This document shows positions 10,618 through 23,800 of a stretch of DNA of 64,000 nucleotides, one piece after another; position 1 is the stretch's first letter; the number at the start of each line of letters is the position of its first letter. The notes beneath the pieces are model-generated. The model was given only the letters and a program-made list of their open reading frames with translations, searched no databases and was not told where the DNA came from. The DNA comes from Holtermannia corniformis (Eukaryota > Basidiomycota > Tremellomycetes > Holtermanniales), in NCBI GenBank assembly GCA_001599935.1, contig BCIJ01000018.1, forward strand, positions 31,590 to 95,589, written 5' to 3'. The translations under genes were made by a program, and so were the position numbers.

Positions 10618-13600
10618 ATGGCTCATGATGATTTCTCTCCTAGCCCACCGCCAGCCGTCCAGCGAACCGGCAGTTCGAGCTCCCAGACGGGTCAAGCGTA
10701 CCAGTCCCACTCGCTCCCGAATCGACGTCCGCACGGCGCGAGAAGGAGGGGAGGCCTGCTCGCAGGCTTGAGGATCGTCAACCCGGATGAGTCGGACGAG
10801 GACGACTATGAGCAGGCAAAACGACCGCTGGGACTGGGCCGGGCCGCCAGTGCAGGTTCAGGTGGTTCATCCTCTGGAGCGCCGCCGACGCCTTCAGACT
10901 CTTCCGACACGGCTAGCATTCACTCGGCCGCTCACAGACCTTCAGCACCTCCTACACCTCGGGCGCCGCCGCCGTCAGCACCGATCCCGTCGGTCCCGGC
11001 ACCCATGAGCTCGCCGCTCCCGTCCGTGCCCTCGTTCCCTCCTTCGGCACCGTCATCGAGCCCAGCTTTTCTCGTCGGCTCCCCAAACGCTCTTGACGCT
11101 AGCTCTTCGCAATCCTTATCACCTCCACCACCGACGCCCCCACCAAGACCCGACAGACATCTACAAAGAGCCTTTACTTCCCCTGCGGCCGACCCTATCA
11201 AGATCCACCCAGAGCCCGCACGTCACACGAGCGCTGGCAACGTCCACAAGGCCCATGCTGCTGCCTCTCCACCCCGTACCCTTCCGCCGCTCCCGTCTGC
11301 TCCGCCAACAGTCTCCAACTCGGGTACGAGCAGGCCCAACGGCGCTCCTTCACCATCAGCCACCTCGCCGTCTCCATTCTCTGCCACTTCGTCGTCGCAC
11401 AGCCAGCTACCTATCCCACCCCTTCCTCACGGACAGCTCCCACCGTTGCCATCATCCTCCAGCCTGGCCTCGTCCTCGTCTGCCGACTTGACAGGCCGTG
11501 TTGACAGTCCAGAGTCAATCTTGAGCCCGAGTTCGAGCGGCGCTAGCTCACTGCGCCACGGTCAGAATCTCAGCTTGTCACAGATCACTGGCAGGAACAA
11601 GATGCTGCTGCAGGCGACATGCGACAATGAGCAGTTCATGATTGTCGACGTGACTAGAGCAACTTCTGGCGATGCAATCCAAGACCTCGTCTTCAGCCGT
11701 GTATGTCTTCCTTGCTCGACACGGAGGGGTGCTGATGACTGCCAGATGCAATTCCGCGACGACGAATACGACTCGCTGAGCCTGTATCGGACAGACATAG
11801 GCGAAGCGGCAGACACAATACCGATCGCCCCGGCACAGTTACTCGATTACTGTATCCAGCACGGCGACGGCAAAGGGACTCTCAAGTTTCTCATCAAGCA
11901 GACCAAAGTCCCAATCTCATCAAGTGCTTCAGCTATCCCTCCGCCCGGCGCTGGGTTCGAGCACGAAGCCGCGCGGTACACACCCTCGCTTGACTTGCGT
12001 TCAGGCGGATCCACGCCTTGGCCGCAAGCTGTGCCGACTAGTGCGCGCCGGCGCAGCCCCAGTCGCCACTCGAAAGATGGCAGCATGAGCAGCGCGAGTG
12101 AACATCGTTCACGAGGCGGGACCAGTCCGGCGAGGTATGCGCCTCGCAGCGCGGGAGACGGGCACGAGACGGACACTAGCAACAACAGCCGAAGTGCCTT
12201 GCCTCGAACACGAGTCGTGCCCAATGGACGGCGTTTGCCAAGCAGTCCGTCGCAGTCGCCGTCTGGTGAACACCACCCCAACTTCCCAGCCCCGCTATTG
12301 CCTGGGCACCGTAGTACATCGGCTGCCGCAACACCGGTCGTGATCCCACCGTCACCAATCGCGCAAGGCTTGCGCCACTCGGCTAGCCTCGAGCTAGACC
12401 TCTCGCCGACTTTCACGCACGAGCGGGTCCGACAAGGCTCAATCACGCCAACGCCCTACTCTGGCCACCAGCGCTTCGCCTCCAATCACTCATCCGATGG
12501 TGCAGGCTTAGCATACCTTGAGGGATCTACATCCGGTGAAGGCCTCGGAATACGTAGCGGATCACCCTCTGGGTCATCCAGCAGACCGACAATGTCGCCG
12601 TTGACCATTCCGGAGCAATCATACTCTGGCTCGGGTGGCAATGCGACATACGACGACGAGGTCATGAAAGTCGTCTTGCAGATGGAAGCCGAGGAGCGTG
12701 AAAAGGAGCGCGCGCAGTTGCAGGCCGATCGCGAGCTTGCGCTGAGAGAGCAGCAGTCGGAACAAGAGGTCTGGGAGGCGATGCAGCAGCTCAAGCGGCA
12801 GGAGCAAGCGCGCCAAGTGGAAGCAGATGCGGTACGGGCCGTGGGTCATGTCCGCTTGAACCCAAGCATTGGCTGATATCTCTAGCTACGCGTAGAGGCT
12901 GAAGAGCGCGAGCGTGCTGCCCAACTGGAGCGTGAAGAAAGTGAACGGCGCGAGCAGGAACGACAGGCCCAGCTGGCCCAAGAACGACGTGAACGTCGCC
13001 AGCACTTTCAAGGCATGCCGCAGCTTGTGCCGGGCGAGCGGATATACGATGAATGGACACAACCGGACCGCACAGCCAATCAATGGCCATCAGAGAACTC
13101 ACGGTATCAAGCATATACTTCTACCTCTGCGAGTCCCGACCAGGCAACTCATTATCCGTACGGATTTCAGCAATCGCCACCGACAACGCATTCACCCGAG
13201 AGCACCATGCGACCTGGAGATCGACGCCGGCCGTCCGCAGCTCTTGCAGGTGTTCCATCGGCGGTGCGAGCTCAAGAATCACTGCACGCGCAGGAGCGGC
13301 TCAACGATCCTCGGCTACAGCATGTCGGAGCCGCAATCTCGAATCGTCTAGGCGCGCGACAGAATTCCAATCCACCGCGCCGAACGACGCCAGCGCCACG
13401 CCATCCATACGCATACGGCGCTTCCTCGTCTGCCCAGGACTCTGGCAGAGGCTCGGCTCCACTGCAAGCCGTGCGTTCGATGGACAATCTCCGGCCAAAC
13501 GCGGCTGTCGGTCACCCATATGCGCTGCATCCATCCTCCGGTAGTCCGCTTCCGCAGCCGGCCCGCACGTCCGTCACACCCTCCCCAGGGATGCAGACAG

Positions 13601-16363
13601 ATCAGTACTCGCGCGGTCAGTACTTTGCCAGTCGCGACTACTCGCCAGATCGCGCTAGGCGACCGACGAGTCCCGAAAGGTCGCTTTCGGCCGCTTCAGC
13701 TTCGCAAGGCTACTCGTCGATTCAGTTCCCGGAGGCTGTACCGTTCCCTTCGCCACAAGCGACAGGTCATACCTCGAGACCGTGGTCGGGGCCGGACCGT
13801 GAACCGTCACCTCGGCCAGATGCGCGCGTTCCTTCCTCGTTGCAGATCAATCCGCGGTCGCAACGACGCGAGCAGTCGCTTGAGTACCGAGATCCCGGAA
13901 GTGCTCGACCCCAGACTGTTCATTATGATCGGTCACCACCTCCGCCTAGCTCGCCAGAAACCGCGCAGCGGCGGCCATCGACCATCTATAGCCATAGTCC
14001 TCCCGGGACCTCGTCTCGTCAGTTCGAGTCGGCTCAGTCGTCACCGCGCTTCTACGATGGATCACCGAGACTTGAAGCCAACGATCCGTCAATGCTTCCT
14101 CCGCACGGGCTCGCACGCAACAGGCGTGTTAGTACCGGAGCTCACAGTGGTTCCCACAACGATCGGCCACGTCGCCCGTCGCATCCAATCCAGACGCCGT
14201 ACGATGACTCGGATCACTTACGAGCAGCTATGAGCGGGCTGCTAGTCTCAAATCGTCCAGACGACTCACGTTCGATATCCACGGCTTCAACGGCTACGCT
14301 CCGCGATACGAACTACCCACCACCGTACGAAGCAGATGACGGACACGGTACGCTGCGAGCAGCGCAATGGCTCAACGACGCTGCCCACTCGCTGGCTTCA
14401 GAAACCACAATCACCGATGGGACGTTGCGCGTGCCAGGACCGACCCCGGCGCCTATGCCAGAATTCGAGGATGATGACGCAGAGGCTACACTGTTCATCA
14501 CACCGCCGACAGCGCACCCGTCATCCGGTAGCACCTCTCTTGCGCGCGCGCCGGCGATGCGCCCTTCGCCATCAAAGCTCTTGCTCACCGACGATGTTCA
14601 ACGTACCTCCCCACAACCCCTTAGTCCTAAGCAATCTGGACTGTCCGATGCTGCCTCGCACAATGAGCCACTCGGGGCATGGGCAAGACCCAGGCCCGAC
14701 GTCATGTACGAGAACATGCAAGAGTTCTTTCCAGGCGTCAACCTCGATGCGCCTATCCTCGAAGTCGCTCCAATACATTCGACCGAGAGTCCTGCGCAGT
14801 CTCCTCTTCGTCAGGACAATCCTCCGATACCCGCGGTGCCAACGCCGCCTGGCGCAGCTCGTACGGGTTTCAACAAGGCAGAGAACCGCAAGTCGATCCG
14901 GGTCGTGGCTGATCGTGCCAAGAGCCGCTTGTCGAGGGTCGGCTCCATGGTCTCGGAGGGCTTGATCCGGCGTCGTAGCACTGCCATGTGGAATCACAAG
15001 ATTGCTGAAGTGACCAAGATCAAAGCTGGCGACGATTTGCAGCTCCCTGCGACGATACCTGAGTCTCCTGCAGGTGCCACCGAAGGCAAGCCACGTGAGT
15101 CATATGGTTTGGGTCGAGACGGCGCTAATACCTGACCTAGCCGCCGATACTTTCCAATGGGTCAAGGGCAGGGTGAGATTTCACGGGATTCATATTGGAG
15201 TAGTTCTGACATGGTCCACAGCTCATTGGCTCGGGCTCCTTCGGTTCCGTCTACATTGCCTTCAACTTGTCAACTGGAGAAATGATTGCGGTCAAGCAGG
15301 TTGCCAAGCAAGTCCCCGCTCACGACAGCCGCAAACAGCAAGACATGATCAAGGCTCTCAAAGAGGAGATGACCATTCTCAAGGACATTGATCATATCAA
15401 TGTCGTGAGATACCTCGGTACGTCGAGGTACAGTTGCAAAGTGTCCTGCTGATGAGATCGCAGGTTGTGATGAGTCGCCGGAATACTTTTCACTGTTTGT
15501 CGGACGAGGCTCGACGCGATTTGCGCTGATGATACCAGGTTCCTGGAATACGTCGAAGGCGGGACTATTCGTACACTGTACGAGCGCTACGGGCCATTGG
15601 AAGATCAGATGGTCAAGTCTTTTACCAAGCAACTCACTGAGGGCTTGGTCTACTTGCACGAACGAGGGGTGTGGCATCGAGTAAGCCTCGCGCAACGTCT
15701 CGGCGACGTGGCTGACGACAACCAGGACATCAAATCAGAGAACATCCTGGTCGATAACGAGGGAACCGTCAAGATCTCCGACTTTGGTATTTCGAAGCGG
15801 ACAGGTATGTCTGGCATTGCGGGTAAACAGTGGATGTTGACGTGTACCAGGCGAGGCGGACCTCATGCTCACACAAACGGGCTATCGTGGAACGCTGGCG
15901 TGGATGGCGCCGGAAGTCTACCTGCCTGTACCGGATACGGCATCAAACAAGATCGAGTACAATGCCAAGATCGACGTGTGGAGTTTAGGTTGTCTCGTAC
16001 TCGAAATGCTAACCGGTCGGACACCGTGGCATCAGATGGACGGCGGCATCTTTGGCGTGATGCGGGTTAGTCTGCACTGTCAATGATCGAAATGTCCCAG
16101 CTGACGCATCGTAGGCTGTGCAAGAACAACGGCGCCCACAAGTGCCGGAAGGAATGACACTCAAGCCCGACGCCCTCTCGTTCATTTACGAAAAGACCGT
16201 CATCTACGACGCCGCCAGGCGGTGCGACGCCAAGGCGCTGCTCAAGCAACCGTTCATCACTTCGCTTGATCCTACATGGCGCTACGGACAGAGCAATGTC
16301 GGCACCGCCGCCGTCTCGGCCGCAATCGAGCACGCACGCAAGTTACGGGCCGATAAGGTCTGA
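10618..16363 (+). CDS. BCK1: MAP kinase kinase kinase, BCK1-like
   Basis: A large STE11-family MAPKKK most similar in layout to BCK1 of the cell-wall-integrity pathway (upstream of MKK and SLT2-type kinases). Ten exons give 1773 residues from ATG 10618; an in-frame ATG at 10498 would add 40 residues. Order: long Ser/Pro-rich region; a segment around residues 330-440 that may be Ras-association-like; more low-complexity sequence; a charged coiled coil (EEREKERAQLQADRELALRE) at about 690-790; then the kinase domain from about residue 1471. Kinase motifs: glycine loop GSGSFGSV, AVKQV lysine, HRDIKSEN, SDFGISK, MAPEV. The first intron (11701-11745) is 45 nt and in phase, so retention would not break the frame. 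The BCK1 rather than STE11 assignment rests on size and layout. Confidence 0.9.
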
Positions 16364-16448
16364 ATGTTGTAGACAGTTGGTGCATTAGATGTTGCAGTAC
16401 TAGTACGTGTTACAAACCGCAGTCTAGATCGTTCGTGGCATGCAGAAG

Positions 16449-17921
16449 TTATAGACCCTTGTTGAAGTAGACGGGGCCGGCCTCGTCGCGATACTGAGCT
16501 TCAAGCTGGTCACGCTTGATGACGGCTTTTTGGGGGAAGTAGGCGATCGCAGGCGGCAAGAAGACACCGAGGGACAGGCCGACTATAGAAGGTGTCAGCT
16601 TGCTCCTGCCAGATATAAGAGTAACGCACTGATGGTAAGTTGCGACAGAGTCGAAATCATCTTGCCTCGCGGGCCGGCGAATGCGCCTTGGCGCTCCAGC
16701 AGCGCCATGAGGAGGGGTGGCAGGATCAGGATTGGCCTGAGAACGCGTCAGCTCTCACAGCGACTGGATCCGCACAAGTCAGAACGCACACGTTGGTCGC
16801 GACACGGCTAGCAGCCGATTGCATGACAGCAAGCTGACCCGCCTTTGCGCTCTTGCCGAGCACGTCCTTGTCCTCTTGCCCATCAGCCGTCTTGCGAAGC
16901 TTGTATATCTCTATTCCATCGCGCATCTCCTTCCACCGGATGCAGGAGATACTGTGGCAGTACGTCAGCAAGCGACGATAGCGCAGAGGGTGTAGACATA
17001 CTTTACGACCCCGGCGCTTGCGACACTTGCGAACGGTACGAGTTTGCCGAGCGCTTCTTTGACGATGGGCGAGAATGGTAGGCGCGGGACCGCACGGGTC
17101 AGTGAAACGGCGAGGAAGACGGAGGTAAAGGTCGCGGCCAGGTAAGCTGTCGCAGTGTCAGCCGCATTCCTTGCATGATGTCGTCCATCTTACCTGTGCC
17201 AATCTCTTGCGGCGTCATCTCGATAGACTACCAGCTGGTTAATTCGTGTCTACGGCAAGTGATTGGCACTCACTTTATTCGCGTTGGAGAAGTTGACGGC
17301 AACGTTGAGTGTCTGATTGGCGAATTGCCAGAATACGACCGACTTGAGGCTCGGGTTTGGCATGAGCATACCCGCCTGTTGTCCTTAGCAGAGTGAATAC
17401 ACTTTGGATGGTACGCACACAGATGCTGCAAGTCGCTACGTCAGCTGACTGCGCAGGCTAATACTGGTCGGAACGTACATCAAGTTGGTTGGCACAAAAG
17501 CACTCATTCGGAAGGGAAGGGTAATGGGCTCTTTGGTGTCCGGGTGGACTGATGAGTCGACCACTGTGAGCGCTCTCAGCATGATATCAGCACCTGTAGA
17601 ATACAGCACCAACACTGCCTGGCGCTCTCCCATCGCTCCTTGTCTTCTCGCGAAACCCAGCAACCCTTGGTGCCATTCTCCTTGATGAGCAGCTCGTACC
17701 GCCTCACATCCTCCTGCGCCTGCTTGAGCTTTGCTGGTGACGCGAACAGCGTCAGAGGCGAAGTCGTCGAGTAAAAGTGTGCCAAGCGGCCCGCTATAGT
17801 TGGTCAGTCTGCATGCCACACACGCTGCAGCAGCAATGCTGGATAGAGGCGGCGACATACTGTATGTGTTCAAGTCGTACTTTGGCTTGGAGATGTCGTA
17901 GCGCTCCCTCTCGTCCGACAT
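16449..17921 (-). CDS. FSF1: Sideroflexin, mitochondrial amino-acid carrier (FSF1-like)
   Basis: Sideroflexins are inner-membrane mitochondrial carriers; the animal SFXN1 imports serine. Ten exons on the minus strand, including a 7-nt exon at 17419-17425, give 331 residues. Family signatures in order: GRLAHFYSTTSP, VDSSVHPDTKEPITLPFRMSA, MLMPNPSLKSVVFWQFANQT, SNANKSIEMTPQEIGTAYLAA, and the strictly typical C-terminus GPVYFNKGL. Several hydrophobic segments match the family's membrane helices. A 71-nt intron (17594-17664) was chosen over two shorter ones because it restores the usual spacing before the HPDT motif. All phases sum correctly. Neighbour PPIL2 is divergent, with about 370 nt between the starts. 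Confidence 0.93.
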
Positions 17922-18291
17922 GGTGAGCGCTGACGAGTCGTGGCGAAACTCGCTGTTGGTGTCCAAGGTGGACGTGATCGAGTCAAGAAAAGTCAAGAGC
18001 GGTATGCAGAAATCGTCGGGAGCATTTAGAGTGACTGGGATTGAGCACAGACGGCATCGCGTTTGCGTCGACTCTGTTGTCAGCAACCACATGTACGCAA
18101 TCGTGGAACAGGGCTTGAGAATGATGCAGAACGCGTGCCATGTCGAGTCGAACAGGTTGCAGCAGGCAATCGACAATAATGCTCTTAACTGCCCTTTCAC
18201 GTGCTTGAAGAACTGTCTGCCATTGTTCAAGCTGGTAGCACTCGCAACGGCGTTGACAGCAAGCCGCGTGAACACAGAGAAAGACGCCAAG

Positions 18292-20655
18292 ATGGGTCGC
18301 GGTACAGACAAGAACTATGTGACGGCGCTCGAACATGCCGCCGGCGGCCACTCGTCGTCCTCGATGGGGAAACAATACGGCGCAACGTACTTCAAGTCGG
18401 AGATCCAACGGTTGCCATTGCAAGTCGATAGTGCAGACAGAGAAGATACTTGACGGACTGACATTATCACTTAGTGATTCGTGTGCCTTGTCGCTGCAGC
18501 CGTTCAAGAACCCGGTGGCGGTGATTGCAAAGTCGGATGAGAAAGACAAGGACAAGTCGCATACGGGGCGAGCCGACGTCTTCGACTTGTTGAACATTGT
18601 GCCGTACATTCGAAAGTTTAAAACGAGTATGTGCGCTCTGAATAGAAGTAGCCTCAGTGCTCATGTTCCCACAGATCCTGTCACGGGCGAACCGCTTGAA
18701 ACAAGCCAACTGCTCAAGCTCAACTTCTTCAAGGCAAGCATGATCATCGCCTCTGTTCATAGCTAATTCAGAACACAGAACGCCGATGGCAACTACCATG
18801 ACCCTGTAACATTCAAGATTCTCTCCCAACACACTCATATTGTCTTCCTGAAGAACACTGTCAGCCGTTAACCTGCCTCGCTGCCTGCATTCGCTGATGA
18901 TGACATTTGCAGGGCAATGTGTACGACTATCAGTCCATACAGCGACTCGCAATCAAGACAAAGTCGTGGCGAGATCTCGTCACTGAGGAGCCATTCACCC
19001 GAGAAGATATCATCACCATCCAGGACCCAGAGAACCTCGGTGCGAGAGATCTTAGCCAGTACGACTACGTCAAACAGGCAAAGAAGGTCGATGGTGAGGC
19101 TCGCTTGGGAACTCACGCCCAATCGCTAACGAGTTTCAGACTCGGATCTTGCCGAGGACCCGTTGAAGAACATTAATCTAGAGGCAATGGGTGGAGCTGG
19201 AAAGGTTCTGAAGATGCTCGCAGAGAAAGTGCGTGGGCTGGCGTCAGAGCCATGCGCCGCTTGCTGACTCTCTCGATCATAGTCACGACCAACAACCCCA
19301 AATGCAACCGGGAAGGGTGTTGAGGGCGAACCAGAAGCGGCAAAGGACCCGGCAGGCAAAGTGGTTGCCATCCCAAAAGCGCACCGGCACAGTCAGTGAT
19401 GTCTCGTCTTCGCCATCAGACGTGAGCTCTGACGTGATGATCTCAGTGCACGCGTCAAACTTTACCGATGGCCGAGCATCAGCTTCCTTCACGTCGACGA
19501 CCCTTGGGCCCGAGTTGCGGAGTAACACGCATATGTTTGACGAGGTTCGTGTCTGCCTGATCATTCTATCGTTACTAGTGTTTGATGTGCTGACAGTCTT
19601 TCATAGGAGGAGTGTACGTACTCAGGATGAGCTGCCTTGCCTGAGAAAACGTACTGACCTGGCATCAGACATGTTTGACGAGTTCTTGAAGGCCAAAAAG
19701 GACAAGGAGCGGATGAAGCACAAAGCTTACGCAACCATCATGACAAACTATGGTGGTCTCAATCTGGAGCTGCATGCGGACAAGGCGCCAAAGACTGTCT
19801 ACAACTTTGTGCAGCTTGCCAAGCAGGGCAAGTATGACAACGTCATCTTCCATCGGTTGATTCCAGGCTTCATGGTGAGTGCTCCGCACTAGCGAATAAG
19901 AGTTGATGGTTCGCGACAGGTACAAGGAGGTGATCCGACGGGGACCGGGTCAGGCGGGAGCTCGTTCTGGGGCGAACCGTTCCGTGACGAGTTTGACGAG
20001 AAAGGGGCGTTCACGCACGATGCGCGCGGTGTTCTTGTCAGTCGTTCAAAAGTCACTCATCAGTGTTGCTGATGTCCACAGTCCATGGCAAATTCTGGAC
20101 CGCGATCAAACGGCTCGCAGTTCTTCCTGACGTTCCGCGCTACGCCCCATCTCGACGGCAAGCACACGGTCTTTGGCAAGCTTGTTGGCGGAGAAGAAGT
20201 CCTGAGCGCCATCGAGGCATTACCTGTACTCCGAGGCACTGATAAACCCGCTGGCAAGGGTGTCGTCATACTGTCTGTCAACGTGTGCGTTGTGTTCCGG
20301 CAATTGCCAAGTCCAAGCTGATTTCTTGAACAGTCTCACCGATCCTTTCGAGGCGTACCGAGAAAAGCTCCAGATTCGAATGTCAAAACAGGATCGGTCT
20401 GACGAGGCGGTCAAAAAGCGCGCGGCGAGCTTGGCAGCGCGAGAGAAAGACCGAACGACGTGGCTTGGGACGGATTTGGGCGTCAAGGGCGCCACGAAGA
20501 CTCCAATGCAAGTAGCGGGGGAGGACGTGGGCGTCGGCAAATACCTTGCGTCTGCGGCGTCAGGTAGTGCCAAACGGGCACCTCCGCCAGTCGAGTTCGG
20601 TCAAGAAAAGAAGAAACACAAGGGTAGTGGATTTGGGGACTTTTCCGGCTGGTGA
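18292..20655 (+). CDS. PPIL2: U-box peptidyl-prolyl isomerase PPIL2 (CYP60 type)
   Basis: Nuclear cyclophilin with an N-terminal U-box, linked in other organisms to the spliceosome and to ubiquitin ligase activity. Thirteen exons give 583 residues. Visible parts: N-terminus [12 protein letters not shown]-box beginning [18 protein letters not shown], the conserved middle region [18 protein letters not shown] and NVYDYQSI, a [13 protein letters not shown] motif, then the cyclophilin domain ([49 protein letters not shown]) and a Lys-rich tail ending [10 protein letters not shown]. Two introns begin with GC instead of GT (at 18420 and 18734), and exon 19607-19613 is only 7 nt. A 55-nt intron at 19392-19446 was needed to keep frame. 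Confidence 0.93.
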
Positions 20656-20820
20656 TGCAACCTGCTCAACGTGTACCATTGGCGCTGCTGCCGAGCGTGG
20701 AGACAAAGCATTCATGTCTATTTTATCGGCGGTTGATCGTTTCACGCGTTATGCAACACAAGGGTGGAGAAGGAATAGCACAGCTGGGACGGCACCCAAG
20801 ACCAAAAGAGACGCACGGCA

Positions 20821-23800
20821 CTAGTAGAACCCGGTGGCTTGTGGCATCAAGCCACCGTTTGGCAAGCCGCCCTGGAACCCCCTGCGAATCGACATCAGCG
20901 TGGTCTACGATACGCGCGCGCAGCAGCTTACGTTGGCGCACCGGTCAACATCAGCCGTCCACCAAAGCCAGCGCCGAGCGACGGTGCCGACTCTTCGGCC
21001 TCTTCCTTCTTGGTTGCCGCCGCCCGCAGAGCCTTGACCTCTGCCTCGAGCGCGGCAAGCTTGCCAGACTGATCTCTTTGTACTTGCAGGTTGTATGGCT
21101 TGGTGAAGTCGGCCAAACCGAATCGCCAAGCCTGAGTGCGCGTCAGCTAGATTCCAGGGGTGAGCTAAAGTGACTCACCATCTCTTCCACAAAGTCTGGT
21201 CGGATAAGCTCAAAGCAGACAAAGAGCAAGGCGGCGAAAGCGTCCTTGTTGCCAATCTGCACAAAGTACGACGCCAACTCCTCGGCCACGGCAATGTCAC
21301 GACTGGCTGCGGCGGTTTCCAGCGCATCCCGCCACAGTCGGTCAGACTTGGACAAGGCAAGCGACTCGGACCACAGGCTGTTTTTCTGTTCCGACTTAGT
21401 GTTTCGATCTCCACGAGGTCGCACAACGCACCCGGTAGAGCAGTGCGGCAATTCGGCGGAACTCGAGCAGTTCGTGTTGTTCCAACCGCTTGGCGAGCTT
21501 GAGCGCATCAAACTGGTCGTACGACTCGAGACTGTCGCGCAACGTGACGTGATCCTCCTCCTCGACAAGCAAGTCGTTGTAGGCTTCGTTGACGATGGCA
21601 ATGTTGAGCTTTTGCGTGGCAATGAGGTAAGGCTTGATTAAGGGCACGTCGTCCGACTTTTGCAAGATGCTGACGACGCGACCATGGTCGACGCGGGAAG
21701 CAACGGCCGCGAGCAGATCGGGAAGGAGCGTAGGCTGCTCGCGCAGGTAGAAGGACACGGCCTTGTACGCGATCTCCATGTTGGCAACCTTGACGACGAC
21801 TGCTTTGAACTGGGCGTGGTCCCAGTCGACGATGCGCTCCATCATTGCCAAGCAGGCATTGTCGGGCTCGTCTTGGGAACTGATCAGCGAGTGCACAAGG
21901 TAAGGGAACGAGACCGACCGTAGACAGAGTACAAGAAGACAAGCTCTGGCCAGAGGTGAGCTTGCTCGGCCGACTTGATGACTTTGGGCTTTAAAGAGGT
22001 CAGCAGCTGTACGACTCTATAACGTCGAACAACTCACAATGTTGACACGACCCCAGAAGAGCTTCAAGTGCTCCATGACTAGTGCGGGGTTAGTGGTATC
22101 CGCAGTCACGAGGTCGGGCACGCACGCTTCTCCGGTCGGTAACGGGCGTAAACACAGCTGAGCTCGGCTAAGGAGGTATCGCTCGTAAGCATTGCGGCGA
22201 GGAGCGTACTTGACGTACTGAACATGCCCATGTGGGCGCGCTCGAGGCCAAGACCGGCTTCGAGCAACGAGATGAGCTCGTCAAAGTAGCCGTTGCGCTC
22301 ATACAGAGAGATGAGCGACTGCAGCTCTTCGGCGTGCACCTGAGGATCATAAGCTTGCCATCCGAGCGCGGACCAGACTACGCACGATGAGGTTGAGACC
22401 ACAAATTTGAGCCAGGCGGAACTCCTTCTTGTCGACACATGCGGCATTGACCTGCTTCCAGACCCTGAGCGACGTCAGTGAAATCCTGGTATCATCGGTT
22501 CAAACATACTGCGTGTTACCAGCCTTGCGGGCAGCATCCACAGCCGACTGGTTCTCGCCCAGGTAGATGAGGGTCGTAGCCAGACGTGCCCAATTGGAGA
22601 TGGACGAGAAGAGGAGCTTTGCAGCCTGGTAGAGCTCGTCGTTGAAGCACTTTTCGCCGACCTCGAGCACGTCGGCAACGTTGGTCATTGACAGGAACTC
22701 TTCCATGTCGTGCAGGCGGTCCGTCTTGGCGTACGCGTACGCGAGTTCGGTGTCGATCTGAGGCTCACGAGCAATCTTGCGCGCCATTTGGAGGTAGCGA
22801 ACGAGGTCGTCGTGCTTGCCGGCGTGGTTGGCAATCTCGATGACTTCGGCAAAGTTTGTCGGGTCGTCGGCCTTGATGTACGAGTCTGGCCAAGTCAGCA
22901 CCAGTCCACGGTAGTCGCCAATGACTCACCGATCGCATCCTTGACACGGAGGCCATCGAGCTGAGCCTTACCGAGCCTACTCCAGACTTCGGGCTTGTTG
23001 ACCTTGTTGGCGTACGCAAAGCCTCGGTCAATGCTGACGACGTGCTCGACGAGCACGTTCATAGCCTCGGCATGCTGCTCGTGCTTCTGGTAGATGGTCA
23101 AGGCTTCCTCGTAGAGGCCCGCCTCGGTCGCCATCCTTGCGATCTCGTCCGAGTCGTAGCCCGAGAGCTTTGCAATGTAGTTCATGACCTTGCCCTTGTC
23201 GGACCGGATGGCGGTGAGGAACAAGAGGTTCTGCAAGCTCTTGTTGTCACTGAATGGCGAGGGCTCGAGGATGATCTTCTCGAGCAGCTCGATCAGTGGG
23301 CCCTGCAGGTCGTTGGCCATGAAGGCCTTGACGGTGACCGAGACATCGTCGGGATCGGTGCACTCTGGGATCGCAGTGGCAACGACCTGGTCGACGAGCT
23401 GGCGGCGGTGGATACTCTCAGGATCGAGGACTTGGTTCCAGAGCTCGGCCTGGCGGCGCTTGACGAGGTAGCGTGCCTGGTGCTTGTACATCTGGTTGTC
23501 ATTCGTAATGTTGATGAGCTCGTCGTCGCAAAAGCCCTTGGCATAGGCAATGTACGCAAGGTACGGGTCGCGCTTCTCGCAGTACTTGCCCACGACGATC
23601 GGTTCGTACAGCTATGACAATCAGCGTTATTCACCGAAACCCGTCGGCCGCTCACATTGTTCTCCTTGAGGAACGCCTCTGGGTTGTTGTTCGAGTCGAT
23701 CGCAATCTTGGCCACGGCATTGTAGATTGCCGGGTCGGTCTGGCCCTGCTCGACCTTGGAGTTGAGCCAGGGCAAGATGAGCTTGAGCCGGTTGCGCTTC

